A stretch of DNA of 64,000 bases from CAZGXI01 sp964529715 (GCA_964529715.1 CAZGXI010000007.1:89437-153436), one strand, 5' to 3'; positions 39,094-48,106 are shown, counted from the stretch's first letter. Numbers and translations are program-made. Notes: generated by a model not told the origin, from the sequence alone.

Positions 39094-40419
39094 TTACGAT
39101 GGACGGCGGAACAGGCTACCCAGACCAGTCTGCTGTGCGGCCTTCACTTGTTGCGCCTTCTCGGTCTGGCCCTCGCTTTCTTCTCCGATCAGGGCAGAGC
39201 GCACTTTCTCCGCCATTTCGACCAGCTCTTTAGCCGGAGGACGGCTGCGATCCTTATCGACAGCGATCACCGGAACACCCCGGTTAACGGCATGGAGCAC
39301 CACGCGCTCTTCCAGGGGAATCTGGGCCAGGGCTTTGATCTTGAGGTTTTTCTCGATCAACTCGGTGGGAATCGTCACACGGCCCCGGTCACGTTCCTGC
39401 ATCACGCGGTTGAGCACCAACAGTGTCTTATCCGCTGGATAGTCGAACTTATCGAACAAGTCCACCACAAACCGCACGTTCTTGACCCCCGACAGAGTCG
39501 GCGTGCACACCAGCAGAATTTTAGAAGCCAGGTCGAACAAGCCCACGTTCACTTCGTCCAGGCGGTTGCTGGTATCCACAATCACAAAATCGTAGCTCTG
39601 CGACAGCTTCTGCACCACGCCGATGACCTCGTGCGGGTGAATATCATCCGCGTATTCGGGCCGGGCCGGGCCAAGCATCACGCGCAACCCACTGGCATGA
39701 GACACCAGGACATTTTCTGCCAGTTCCATGTCCAGGTCTTCGACGCGCTTGCACAGGTCGGCCAGAGTTGTCTGCCCTTGCAGGTTCAAGAACACGCCCA
39801 CATCTCCAAACTGGAGATTGGCATCGATGAGTAGCACGCGCACACCTTCGCGCATCAGCCCGGCAGCAAGGTTGGTGGCAATGGTGGTGACGCCCGCGCC
39901 GCCCTGGGGGCTGTACACGACCACGATCTGACCCAGGCGCTTCTCTGCCGCGCGCATCCCGGCGACAGCCACGCCGGTCCGGTCGCCAGCGACGAAGGTG
40001 CCTATCGGCAGCGTCGAGATCATCGCCTGTTTGCGCTCGTGGACCTTGCGAATGGTGCTGTACAGGTCATCGCCAGAGATAGGTTTAGTGAGGAAGTCGC
40101 TTGCCCCCGCCAGCATGGCCCGTCGCAGGTAATCGGCCTCACTTTGAACCGACATCATCACGACGGCAGCCGTCGGCACTGCCGTAGCGATGGCCTCGGT
40201 AGCCTGAATACCATCCATGTCGGGCATGTTGATGTCCATCAGGACAACATTTGGCTGGGTTTCCTTCGCCATATCCAGGCCCTCGCGCCCGGTTCCGGCG
40301 GCCCCAACGACCTCGATGTCCGGCTCGAACATCAGCAGCTTCTTGATGTTCTCCCGTGTTTCCGGGATGTCATCGACCAGTAAAACACGGATTTTCTGCT
40401 GTGGCGCGCTGCTGCTCAT
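39094..40419 (-). CDS. tadZ: TadZ/CpaE-like pilus assembly ATPase with receiver domain
   Basis: TadZ localises the Tad machine in the cell. The 441 residues start with a full response-regulator receiver (Asp16-Asp17, phosphoacceptor Asp62 in VVLMDINMPD, Lys112), followed by a MinD/ParA-like domain with PQGGAGVTTIATNLA (171-185) and LLIDANLQFGDVG. The P-loop reads GGAGVTT: the Lys before Thr of the normal GGxGKT is Val, as in atypical TadZ/CpaE members. The receiver keeps all phosphorylation residues, so pilus assembly might respond to a histidine kinase such as the DegS-like one upstream. AGGAAGAG precedes ATG 40419. Confidence 0.92.
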   Translation of the reverse strand: MSSSAPQQKIRVLLVDDIPETRENIKKLLMFEPDIEVVGAAGTGREGLDMAKETQPNVVLMDINMPDMDGIQATEAIATAVPTAAVVMMSVQSEADYLRRAMLAGASDFLTKPISGDDLYSTIRKVHERKQAMISTLPIGTFVAGDRTGVAVAGMRAAEKRLGQIVVVYSPQGGAGVTTIATNLAAGLMREGVRVLLIDANLQFGDVGVFLNLQGQTTLADLCKRVEDLDMELAENVLVSHASGLRVMLGPARPEYADDIHPHEVIGVVQKLSQSYDFVIVDTSNRLDEVNVGLFDLASKILLVCTPTLSGVKNVRFVVDLFDKFDYPADKTLLVLNRVMQERDRGRVTIPTELIEKNLKIKALAQIPLEERVVLHAVNRGVPVIAVDKDRSRPPAKELVEMAEKVRSALIGEESEGQTEKAQQVKAAQQTGLGSLFRRPS

Positions 40420-40477
40420 ACAGAACTCTTCCTGGTATGTCTCAACATGACCACCCTCTGGCCTGAGGGCGGCACGC

Positions 40478-41632
40478 TTACTGCTGCGTGCCGCCGCCCG
40501 GACGGATCAAGAAATCATCGCTGAGCATCAACTGGCGAATACTGCGGATGGGCGGTTCGAGGGAGTACGGCAGACGTTCGGGCACAGAGATATTGTAATT
40601 GCTCATGATATACTGGAGCGTCACTGGCTGCGTTGGAATCTGCGAAATGTCCGTCGCCGCACGCAGCGCCAGCGTGATCGGAAAGCGCGACTCAATGGCC
40701 CACACCAAGACCAGGGCATCCTGGGGTGTTACGGCTAGGGTGATGATGTTAGGCGGTGGGAGTGGAGTCGGGGCCGCGACGGGCCGTTGCTCGCCCTGCT
40801 GTTGCTGATCGGCAGGCGTGGGCGATGGGCGCGGCGTGGGCGTGTTGCCGATGTAACCGCCTTCCAGTGGGAAGTCGCCCACCCGCAGCACCCAAGCTGC
40901 CTGCACCGTGCGCTGCGTCAGCAGGCGCGGACGCTGATCTTCCGACGGGCCGACCACTACCGGCGACCCGCCCAGGCCCACATCCAGGCGCCCTTCGATG
41001 CCCGACACGCCAGGAACGACGTTCCCCTGCTCATCGAAACTGATCAGGGTGATTGAGTTTGGCAGGATCGACTGGAAGTCTTCATCGATATCCACGAACA
41101 AGAATGACATGATAACATCGACGTAGTCGCCTTCGCGCAGGGCGTAAGCCACGCCGGTCAGACGGTCCATCGGCAGGGCAACGGCGACGCGGCCAGGAGG
41201 CATCACGGCGGCGGCGTCTGAGCCGATGTCAGACATATCCAGCAGACTGTCCACCAACATGGTCGAGAGAATAGGAGCGCCGCGCGGAATGTCGGTTCGC
41301 GCGATCTTGCCGACCACATCTTCGATGTTGGTGTAAGCGTTGAACGGGGCCGATTCGACTGGCCAGCGCTCGATACGCACGGCGCCCGCTTCGGGGTTAT
41401 TCGGGTCCACCGGCGGGATGCGCAACCCACGCGGAAGTTCCTGGATGGCGACGACAATCTCGACCAACTGGATAGGAGTTGCAGTCGGCGCTGCGGTTAC
41501 TTCAGGAAGCTGGGTCGCCTGTCCACCTCCACCCTGAGAACCCTGGATCTGCGGCAGCAAGACCACGACCCCAATCACACCCAGGAGTATGATCAACCCC
41601 ACCAGTATAAGCAAGCGGCCACGTCCGCGCAT
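40478..41632 (-). CDS. cpaB: Flp pilus assembly protein CpaB/RcpC
   Basis: The 384 residues have one N-terminal transmembrane helix (about 7-27), a short Thr/Pro linker, and a SAF/CpaB domain (IVVAIQELPRGLRI, MPPGRVAVALPMDRLTGVAYALREGDYVDVI). In diderms RcpC works with the secretin RcpA/CpaC; no secretin gene is present here, so its role may be in the wall or the pilus exit in a single-membrane cell. A second Pro-rich linker at about 265-300 is unusual. GGAGG is 7 bases before the ATG, and a good promoter lies upstream, making it the first gene of the tad operon. Confidence 0.9.
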   Translation of the reverse strand: MRGRGRLLILVGLIILLGVIGVVVLLPQIQGSQGGGGQATQLPEVTAAPTATPIQLVEIVVAIQELPRGLRIPPVDPNNPEAGAVRIERWPVESAPFNAYTNIEDVVGKIARTDIPRGAPILSTMLVDSLLDMSDIGSDAAAVMPPGRVAVALPMDRLTGVAYALREGDYVDVIMSFLFVDIDEDFQSILPNSITLISFDEQGNVVPGVSGIEGRLDVGLGGSPVVVGPSEDQRPRLLTQRTVQAAWVLRVGDFPLEGGYIGNTPTPRPSPTPADQQQQGEQRPVAAPTPLPPPNIITLAVTPQDALVLVWAIESRFPITLALRAATDISQIPTQPVTLQYIMSNYNISVPERLPYSLEPPIRSIRQLMLSDDFLIRPGGGTQQ

Positions 41633-41666
41633 AGATCGCCTCCAGGTTTGATGAGTTGTTGAACCT

Positions 41667-41694
41667 AGTGTAGTCGCTCAAGGAAAAAAGTCAA
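41667..41694 (-). promoter_or_regulatory. Promoter of the tad operon
   Basis: Minus-strand TTGACT (41689-41694), 16-base spacer, TACACT (41667-41672), about 35 bases before the cpaB start. Confidence 0.55.
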
Positions 41695-41768
41695 ACAGGC
41701 ATAATGTCCTATGGCAAGTTAGAACCCGGCTATAGGGTTCCTCACAAGAATACAACCGTGTCACGACA

Positions 41769-42905
41769 TCAGATCGAGGGCGGTTTGCCAGCCGGAATAC
41801 GGACGGTAATTTTGGTGCCTTTTCCCTCTTCGCTCTGCACCTCCAACCCACCGCCGATCAACTCGACCCGTTCCCGCAGCGTCTTTAAGCCGAGGGCCTT
41901 GTTTTCGCTGGGAGCGGCGCTGTCGCTCTCACTGGCAAATACCGCTTCGGGACTGAACCCCTGGCCGTTATCTTCTACGATACAGGTGATCGTGTCTACT
42001 CCCATGTCGAGCGTGATCGTGATCTTGCTGGCTTTGCCATGATCGCGGGCATTGCCCAACAGTTCCTGGATGCTACGGAACATGACCACCTCGCGGTGCG
42101 CTTCCAGGCGACGCTCGTCGCCGAGGATGTGCAGGCTGGTGTCGATGCCGCTCTTTTCTTCGTAAGCCTCGACATAGCGCCGGATGGTGGGGATCAGGCC
42201 CAGGTCGTCCAGCATCATCGGGCGCAGGTCGAAAATGAAATCGCGCACCTTTTGGAACGTGCTGCTGGCGACTGTCTTAAGATTATTCAGCTCCTCGGCA
42301 GCGCGGTCGGGATTGCGATCAAAAAGCCGCTGGCAAATTTCTGCCTGGAGGATGAAGTTGGTTAGCGACTGGGCAGGGCCGTCGTGCATCTGGCGGGCCA
42401 GGCGTTTACGCTCGTTTTCCTGCGCCTCGATGATACGGATAATGCTCGTGGCCGAAGGGCTGCCATCGTTGGCCGACGCCGTAGCCTCAGCCATCAGCAC
42501 ACTCGGCGAAACGCCTTCCAATTTGCCGATCAACTGGGTCAACACCTCGGCCAAAAGTTCCAGTTGTGTCTGATCGCCCTGGAGCTTTTCCAGATTGCCG
42601 CGCATGGTCAGCAGACGGCTGCGCGCGTCCATCGCCTCGTTATAGGCCACGCGGATGTCCTGACGCGGCACGCTGTCGAAGTTCGACTCGACCTGGTGCA
42701 GGCGGTTCGTCACCAGCGCATTCCGCTGCTGAAGGCGCTCCACCTCGTTGTGGGTCTGCTCGATCAGGGCTTGCAATTCCCGAAGTTGGGTTTTGGTCTT
42801 CTCATAGTGCTGGTGGAGAAAATCAAGCAGTTCGTCGCGCGGACTCAGCGCCGCCTGGGGCGCTTCGGTCATGGGCGCTTCTCGCTGCCGACGATTAATC
42901 GCCAT
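41769..42905 (-). CDS. Cytoplasmic histidine kinase, DegS/NarX type
   Basis: The 378 residues begin with a coiled-coil sensor region (about 20-130, no membrane span), then a HisKA_3 dimerisation segment ENERKRLARQMHDGPAQSL with phosphorylated His174, and an HATPase domain (ELLGNARDHGKAS, VEDNGQGFSP, LGLKTLRERVELIGG). Absence of transmembrane helices and the coiled coil match DegS, which senses intracellular or flagellar/pilus-related signals. It lies 77 bases downstream of the response regulator gene. ATG 42905 has GGAGG at 8 bases. The tad operon follows on the same strand but with its own promoter. Confidence 0.92.
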   Translation of the reverse strand: MAINRRQREAPMTEAPQAALSPRDELLDFLHQHYEKTKTQLRELQALIEQTHNEVERLQQRNALVTNRLHQVESNFDSVPRQDIRVAYNEAMDARSRLLTMRGNLEKLQGDQTQLELLAEVLTQLIGKLEGVSPSVLMAEATASANDGSPSATSIIRIIEAQENERKRLARQMHDGPAQSLTNFILQAEICQRLFDRNPDRAAEELNNLKTVASSTFQKVRDFIFDLRPMMLDDLGLIPTIRRYVEAYEEKSGIDTSLHILGDERRLEAHREVVMFRSIQELLGNARDHGKASKITITLDMGVDTITCIVEDNGQGFSPEAVFASESDSAAPSENKALGLKTLRERVELIGGGLEVQSEEGKGTKITVRIPAGKPPSI

Positions 42906-42982
42906 AAATACGCCTCCAGCGCCGGAAAACCCGGCCTAGTTCCTTTTCCCTCAAGGCATCCTCAGCAGACGCACACTCCAGC

Positions 42983-43744
42983 CTACTTGGTCCTGACCCG
43001 CACTTCGGGCGGCTCGGCCTCACTTTCGTCCAGCGTATCTTGCATCCGCACCCAGCCGCGCCGCAACGCATAAACAGCCGCCTGCGTGCGATCCTCGACA
43101 TCCAGTTTCTTGAGAATAGACGTCATGTGATTCTTGACCGTCTGATGACTGATGCCCAGTTCCAGCGCGATCTGCTTGTTGCTCATGCCGCGCGTGACGA
43201 ACTGCAAAATTTCCATCTCACGTGGGCTAAGCGGGACAAAGTGCTCGCCCGGATCGACCATATAAGGGCCGGTGGCCGCCTCGACTCCGGCGTTCAGCCA
43301 GGCGTTGAGACTGGATTCATCAAACAATTCGTCGCCGACGACATAATAGCCCTGTACCACTTTGCGGACGACCTCGATCAGAGTCGAAGGCTCCACATCT
43401 TTCGGATAGTAAGCCGACGCCCCAGCGCGCATGGCGTGGAGCACCTGCTCCTGATCATGATAAGCTGTCAGCGTGATAACGGCAATGCCGGTTCGGTCTG
43501 CCTTGAGCTGGCGGGTCACCTGCAAGCCGTTCATGCCCGGCAGATTAATGTCGATGACCACCACATCCGGCTGAAGTTCGCGCGCCAGCGCCAAGGCCCG
43601 CTCGCCATCGGCTTCCTCGCCGAGCACTTCAATATCATCGGCAAGCGAAAAAATTTTGCTCAGGCCCTCCCGAAAGACAGGATGGTCATCCACAATCAAA
43701 ACGGTGATTTTGTTCAGGACATTCGCCTGTTTTTGCTGTTCCAT
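42983..43744 (-). CDS. NarL/DegU-family response regulator
   Basis: The 253 residues have a receiver domain (Asp19-Asp20, phosphoacceptor Asp65 in VVVIDINLPG, Lys near YYPKD) and a C-terminal LuxR-type helix-turn-helix (LSPREMEILQFVTRGMSNKQ, ISHQTVKNHMTSILKKL). The linker of about 40 residues between domains and the acidic tail are longer than usual. It should be activated by the DegS-like kinase encoded next. The likely targets include the tad operon, but this is inferred from position only. GGGGGAGG lies 3 bases before the ATG, closer than ideal. Confidence 0.93.
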   Translation of the reverse strand: MEQQKQANVLNKITVLIVDDHPVFREGLSKIFSLADDIEVLGEEADGERALALARELQPDVVVIDINLPGMNGLQVTRQLKADRTGIAVITLTAYHDQEQVLHAMRAGASAYYPKDVEPSTLIEVVRKVVQGYYVVGDELFDESSLNAWLNAGVEAATGPYMVDPGEHFVPLSPREMEILQFVTRGMSNKQIALELGISHQTVKNHMTSILKKLDVEDRTQAAVYALRRGWVRMQDTLDESEAEPPEVRVRTK

Positions 43745-43805
43745 GGGCCTCCCCCGGCGTGGAGGTTAACCAGTGAGCAGGGTCGTTACCCTTCGTATTG
43801 AAGGC

Positions 43806-43835
43806 AGTATACCATAGGCAAGAAGTACTAAGCAA
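43806..43835 (-). promoter_or_regulatory. Extended -10 promoter of the response regulator-kinase operon
   Basis: Minus-strand TTGCTT (43830-43835), 18-base spacer, TGG then TATACT (43806-43811). The start of transcription falls about 55 bases before the ATG. Its upstream end abuts the terminator of the preceding gene. Confidence 0.5.
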
Positions 43836-43837
43836 AC

Positions 43838-43862
43838 GCTGCCGCATCCCTCATGCGGCAGC
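43838..43862 (-). terminator. Terminator of the peroxiredoxin gene
   Basis: GCTGCCGCAT (43838-43847) and ATGCGGCAGC (43853-43862) form a perfect 10-pair stem with a 5-base loop, followed on the minus strand by GTTTGCTT. It lies 36 bases past the peroxiredoxin stop and touches the next promoter. Confidence 0.7.
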
Positions 43863-43897
43863 ATTAGTCATCGGTAAGATCAGGATAGAGAACTGTA

Positions 43898-44356
43898 TCA
43901 GCCTGCGAGCACTTTGAGGGCGCGGCTCACGCTGTCTTCCGGGCTGACTTTGATCTGCGCATCGATGATCGTGCCGCTTTCGTCGATCACCCAGTGTGAG
44001 CGGATAACGCCCATGTAACTCTTCCCATACGACGTTTTCTCGCCCCATGCGCCCCAGGCCTCAAGCACGGCATGGTCAGGGTCGGAAAGCAGGGTATAGG
44101 GCAGGTTCTCGGCCTGCTTCCATTTGAGCAGGTCCTCCGGCGCGTCCGGGCTGAGACCCAATACGACGGCATCCACCGCTTCGATGCGCGGAAACGTGTC
44201 CCGGAAACCGCAGGCCTGCTTGGTGCAGCCGGGAGTTCCGGCTTTGGGGAATGCAAAGAGCACCACTTTTCTGCCGCGCAGGTCGCTCAGGCGTACCAGT
44301 TGACCATCCTGATTCTTCAGTTCAAAATCGGGGGCTTTTTCACCAACAGAAGGCAT
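43898..44356 (-). CDS. bcp: Peroxiredoxin, Bcp/PrxQ type
   Basis: It reduces hydroperoxides with thioredoxin as electron donor. The 152 residues have the motif AGTPGCTKQACGF, with peroxidatic Cys44 and resolving Cys49 five residues later as in atypical two-Cys PrxQ. KVVLFAFPKA precedes it. The usual P-x-x-x-T pattern reads FPKAGTPGC, normal for this group. ATG 44356 is chosen for CAGGAG nine bases upstream. Confidence 0.94.
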   Translation of the reverse strand: MPSVGEKAPDFELKNQDGQLVRLSDLRGRKVVLFAFPKAGTPGCTKQACGFRDTFPRIEAVDAVVLGLSPDAPEDLLKWKQAENLPYTLLSDPDHAVLEAWGAWGEKTSYGKSYMGVIRSHWVIDESGTIIDAQIKVSPEDSVSRALKVLAG

Positions 44357-44448
44357 TCCACACACTCCTGAAACCAAACTCGTACATTCGAAAATTCAAA
44401 CTACCAGGACACGACCCCAAGAGGTCTCTACGCGCCCTGGCCGCTATT

Positions 44449-46110
44449 TTACACGGTCAGACGGCGCACGTGAATGCCGGTCGCACCGCTAGGATGCGCT
44501 CCCCTGGACCGCTCGCTTTGCAGCGCACCGCCGCCCTCGTAGCAACGCACCTTGAAGGTATGCGGGCCTGCCTGAAAAGGCCAATCGTAGCGCCAGATAA
44601 CCCAGGTCGTATCGGAAAGCGGACCGCGCAGTTGGGCCTCGACCCACGCGCCGTCGTCTACCTGCACTTCGACCCTGGAAATGCCCCGGTCGCCCGCATG
44701 GGCAATGCCGCCGATGGGGACCCACGTTTGGTCTCCATCCTCGATCAGGTCGTCGGCGGCTACCGTGTCGATCACCGAAGTCGCCTGCATCCGGGCAACT
44801 TCATCCCAACCGCGTCGCACCCAATAGCCCTCCTCATAGGTATCCGTCGCTTCGATCCCGATGATCCACTTGGGCTGCTTCATACCGTAGCGATCAGGGA
44901 TGTAGATGCGTAAGGGTGCGCCGTGTCCTTCGGTAAGGGGCTGACCGTCCCAATCGTAGCAGAGCATGATGCGCTCGTCGGTGTTCAATATAGAAAGGTC
45001 CAACATCTCATGGAAGCCATCCGCCGAAGTGATCTTCAAAAAGCGCGCCTGCGGCTGCAAGCCTGCATCGTCCAGAATTGCGCGCAGACTGGCCCCGGTC
45101 CAGCGCGTCGTGCCGATCAGATCGCCGCCAACCGGGTTAGAAATGCAAGAGAGTGTCACGTAGCGGTCGATGGGCGCGTAGTTACTGCGGATGTCGTCCA
45201 GGGTGAGGGTCAACGGGTTGTCCACCAGGCCGGTGATCGCCAGCGTCCAGGCTGCCACATCGCGCACAGGGGCGCGCAGGTTGATCGACACCTGATAATG
45301 GTCTTCGACCGGGGTGTATTCCGGGCGTGTGCCGGGCGCAGGCTGCACCGGATCATCGGCGTTGGGTAGATCAGGAGGCGCGCCCGCCGATGGAACCGCC
45401 TCCGTTACCGCTTCCCAAACCGTCTCTCGACGGGTGTTGAGCGCCGCGCCCAGTCCCGCGCCGACCAGAGTAATCATGGCCGCCGCGCCACCGACACGGA
45501 TGAGGAATTGGCGACGATTGATCGACTCGACAGAAGCTACCGGGGCAAATTCGCCCAGAGCCGATTCAGGCATCGTTTTGATCTGCAATGGGGCGCTCAG
45601 ACGGTCAAACATCCAGCCGAATGCCGCTCCCCACCCCAGGAAAGCGGCAAGTACCCAGGCGGCGCTGACCGTCTGCGGGGCCGTCGCTGTCTGGTTCACA
45701 CCCAGGCTCACCAGCGCCACCAACACGCCGACACCGCTGCCCAGGATCAACCCTGCCCGCAGGCCCGAAAGCCGCCCGGCGCGCGCCCACAGCACGAGAA
45801 AAAAGATGGCACCGATACCTATCCCCAGGCCCAAGAACAAGACAAGAGCCAACAATTGTTCTGCCGCCTTGGCGACGGCAGCCGTCGGGCCGAGGCCGAC
45901 TCCGCCGATGAGAGCAATGAGCATGTCAATGCCGAAGGTGATTACGCCGCCGGGCAGCACCCGCGCCATCCAATCGAACACATCGAAAGGGACGAATGCC
46001 AGGCCTGCCAGCCGGTCGGCCAGGTAGAATACAGCAGCCAGCGGAACAGTCGCCAGCAGCCCGGCCAGCGCGCCAGTGAGCACACCAGGGCGGTTCACTT
46101 GAAAGTTCAT
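44449..46110 (-). CDS. Molybdopterin-dependent oxidoreductase (sulfite oxidase family) with fused membrane domain
   Basis: The 553 residues have two parts. Residues 1-175 form about five transmembrane helices of a kind I do not recognise. An internal twin-arginine-like segment follows (INRRQFLIRVGG, Arg199-Arg200, then a hydrophobic stretch to about 224). The rest is the sulfite-oxidase/YedY fold: TLSCISNPVGGDLIGTTRW carries the molybdenum ligand Cys322, HGAPLRIYIPDRYGMKQPKW and the dimerisation-type beta domain (GDRGISRVEVQVDDGAW) follow. The catalytic part is probably outside the membrane. No heme domain or cytochrome gene is adjacent. ATG 46110 is chosen for GGAG at 5 bases. Confidence 0.85.
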   Translation of the reverse strand: MNFQVNRPGVLTGALAGLLATVPLAAVFYLADRLAGLAFVPFDVFDWMARVLPGGVITFGIDMLIALIGGVGLGPTAAVAKAAEQLLALVLFLGLGIGIGAIFFLVLWARAGRLSGLRAGLILGSGVGVLVALVSLGVNQTATAPQTVSAAWVLAAFLGWGAAFGWMFDRLSAPLQIKTMPESALGEFAPVASVESINRRQFLIRVGGAAAMITLVGAGLGAALNTRRETVWEAVTEAVPSAGAPPDLPNADDPVQPAPGTRPEYTPVEDHYQVSINLRAPVRDVAAWTLAITGLVDNPLTLTLDDIRSNYAPIDRYVTLSCISNPVGGDLIGTTRWTGASLRAILDDAGLQPQARFLKITSADGFHEMLDLSILNTDERIMLCYDWDGQPLTEGHGAPLRIYIPDRYGMKQPKWIIGIEATDTYEEGYWVRRGWDEVARMQATSVIDTVAADDLIEDGDQTWVPIGGIAHAGDRGISRVEVQVDDGAWVEAQLRGPLSDTTWVIWRYDWPFQAGPHTFKVRCYEGGGALQSERSRGAHPSGATGIHVRRLTV

Positions 46111-46242
46111 TTCAACTCCATGCATGAGATAACTTCGACCTTTAATCTCAATTAAACAACAGCATAAAGCTCTTTTCTTGCACCAGGCTTACCCAGAGAT
46201 AAGGCTTTGGTGAGAAAATGCCCCGCTAGACTTTTGCGCAGG

Positions 46243-47328
46243 TTACGGCGTGAGGTAGATCGGGTTGCTAAAGATCCAACCGCGCTCGCGGCCCAGATAG
46301 CGCCGCCACGCCTCGACGCGGTACGCACCCGGTTGCGTCGGCGTATAGGCGAGGTGCGTGCCCACCTGCTGCGCGACCACCTGGCCATTATGGATCAGGC
46401 GCAGGCGAGCTGCTGCGGGCGCACGGACATTCAAACTGCTGGCGCAGAGCAACGAGGTGGTGCCGCCCATTGCGGCGCTCGTCGCCACCGATCCATCGAC
46501 GGGGCTGACATGCCGCGCCTCGAAGCGAAAGCCGCGCGGATTTCCCGGCAGGCCATAGCTCACAAACGAACGCCCGGCAGCGATGGCCCGATAAATCGCC
46601 GCGCCATCCGTTTCCCATTCGCCGCCGAGAGGATCGTCCAACAGCACGTGGGTATTGACGCCGCGAAACAAAAATTCGTAAGGATAAAGTACTTTACGCA
46701 GCGGCCCCAGGCCAAAGGTAGTGCCGTGTGCATCGGCGTTGCCAATCACCGCCACGCGCTGCCCCTGGCAAAGCAACTCGTCCCACTTCGCCAGCGTCTT
46801 GGCGTCCGGCCCGATCACCGCGTAGGCAGGCAGATGAGCGTTGAACAGCCCGCCGACCGGATTACGGAGCAACGCCTTGAACAGAGACATATAGTTCCAC
46901 AGTTCCAGTCCGGTGTAGCCTGAAACATCCCAGCGATCCCAGGAGATTTCGTCTTGCCCGGCCCAGGGCACGGCCTGGTCAAACGGATGCGCAATAAAAC
47001 AACTTCCCCCGGCGGCGTTCACGGCGTCGATCAGGCCCTGGGTGTCATAGGCATACGACGCCAGCTCCCGGCCTGCACCGTAAACCAGCAGATGGCTGCG
47101 CTGCGGAGCGCGTATGGGATCGTGAATTTCTTCACCCGTGAGCAGTAACACACGCCGGTTCCAACGGTCCCGGTAGTAACCTTCTACACCCTGGACCAGG
47201 ATGTTATGGTCGGTGACGACGACAAAATCCAGCCCAGCCCGGATCGCCGCCGCCGCAATGACATCATGTGGGGCTTCGCCGTCGGAATAAGGGGTATGCG
47301 CGTGCAGATTGCCGACATATTCGTACAC
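46243..47328 (-). CDS. PHP-domain protein (metal-dependent phosphoesterase-like)
   Basis: The 361 residues contain the PHP motifs NLHAHTPYSDGE, VVVTDHN, GEEIHD and IAHPFDQ, plus a later GNADAHGTT, consistent with the polymerase-histidinol-phosphatase metal site. The C-terminal 100 residues (RFEARHVSPVDGSV, RLRLIHNGQVVAQQ, QPGAYRVEAWRR) look like a beta-sandwich domain. Substrate is unknown. GTG 47328 is chosen because GGGGGAG lies 8 bases upstream; the frame is open to ATG 47391. It follows the LON-domain gene on the same strand. Confidence 0.82.
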   Translation of the reverse strand: MYEYVGNLHAHTPYSDGEAPHDVIAAAAIRAGLDFVVVTDHNILVQGVEGYYRDRWNRRVLLLTGEEIHDPIRAPQRSHLLVYGAGRELASYAYDTQGLIDAVNAAGGSCFIAHPFDQAVPWAGQDEISWDRWDVSGYTGLELWNYMSLFKALLRNPVGGLFNAHLPAYAVIGPDAKTLAKWDELLCQGQRVAVIGNADAHGTTFGLGPLRKVLYPYEFLFRGVNTHVLLDDPLGGEWETDGAAIYRAIAAGRSFVSYGLPGNPRGFRFEARHVSPVDGSVATSAAMGGTTSLLCASSLNVRAPAAARLRLIHNGQVVAQQVGTHLAYTPTQPGAYRVEAWRRYLGRERGWIFSNPIYLTP

Positions 47329-47419
47329 AGAGGATTCTCCCCCCGGAACAGGATCACCGATGAAAATACAACGGCGCGTGGTAGCAGACAATAACAGAGG
47401 CGACCCGTCTTAACAGGCG

Positions 47420-48082
47420 CTAGTTCAAGGAAAACGGACCTTCCATCTCGCGGCTGCCCTGGGCAATCATGGCGTCCAGCAGGACCGCCTCGCGCCGGTA
47501 GATGGCGCATAGGTCATCCAGCAAGGTAACAGCCTGCTCAGTTGCCAGGAGCGCCTGCTTTTGCGCCGATGGAATCTGGAGCAAAGCAGCCGCAAGATAG
47601 GCCAGTCCCAACGAGTTGGCAGGAAGCTGACCAGTGTCGAACGGCACGCCGCCCACGCGCGCCAGGGTTTCCACATACCGCTCGACCCAGGGCCGCAGAC
47701 GGCGGTCGGCCTGCGACAGACGGCGTGGCTCAACAACGTTCAGCGGATAAAGTTCCACCGTGCCCATCAGGTAGGGCTGATCATGACTCAGCGACAAAAT
47801 GCGGAAACGTTCTTGCCCGACGGCCAGGATATTCATCTGTCCTTCGTCCAAGGGGTGGACCTCAGCGATCTGCGCCGTGCAGCCAATGGTGTGTGGCTTC
47901 GCCAATGGACCGAGTGCCTCCACCCCCTCTTTGATGAGCACCACGCCGAACGGCTCCCGCGTTTGCAGGCAACGTGCTATCATCTGCTTGTAGCGATCTT
48001 CAAAAATATACAGGCTGAGCGGAGCGCCGGGAAAGAGCACTGTATTCAAGGGAAACAAAGGAAGGTCAAAAATTACAGCCAC
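47420..48082 (-). CDS. LON substrate-binding domain protein (Lon N-terminal-like)
   Basis: The 220 residues are only the LON (PUA-like) substrate-binding domain: FDLPLFPLNTVLFPGAPLSL at the start, FGVVLIKEG and GTVELYPLN later, then a helical tail. It has neither ATPase nor protease domain. Such stand-alone proteins are widespread and of uncertain role, perhaps adaptors. The GTG start 48082 is fixed by AGGAGGAG just upstream and by a perfect TATAAT beyond. The full Lon is encoded at 22.5-25.0 kb. Confidence 0.9.
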   Translation of the reverse strand: MAVIFDLPLFPLNTVLFPGAPLSLYIFEDRYKQMIARCLQTREPFGVVLIKEGVEALGPLAKPHTIGCTAQIAEVHPLDEGQMNILAVGQERFRILSLSHDQPYLMGTVELYPLNVVEPRRLSQADRRLRPWVERYVETLARVGGVPFDTGQLPANSLGLAYLAAALLQIPSAQKQALLATEQAVTLLDDLCAIYRREAVLLDAMIAQGSREMEGPFSLN

Positions 48083-48106
48083 GTATTCTCCTCCTACTGT
48101 CCCCCC

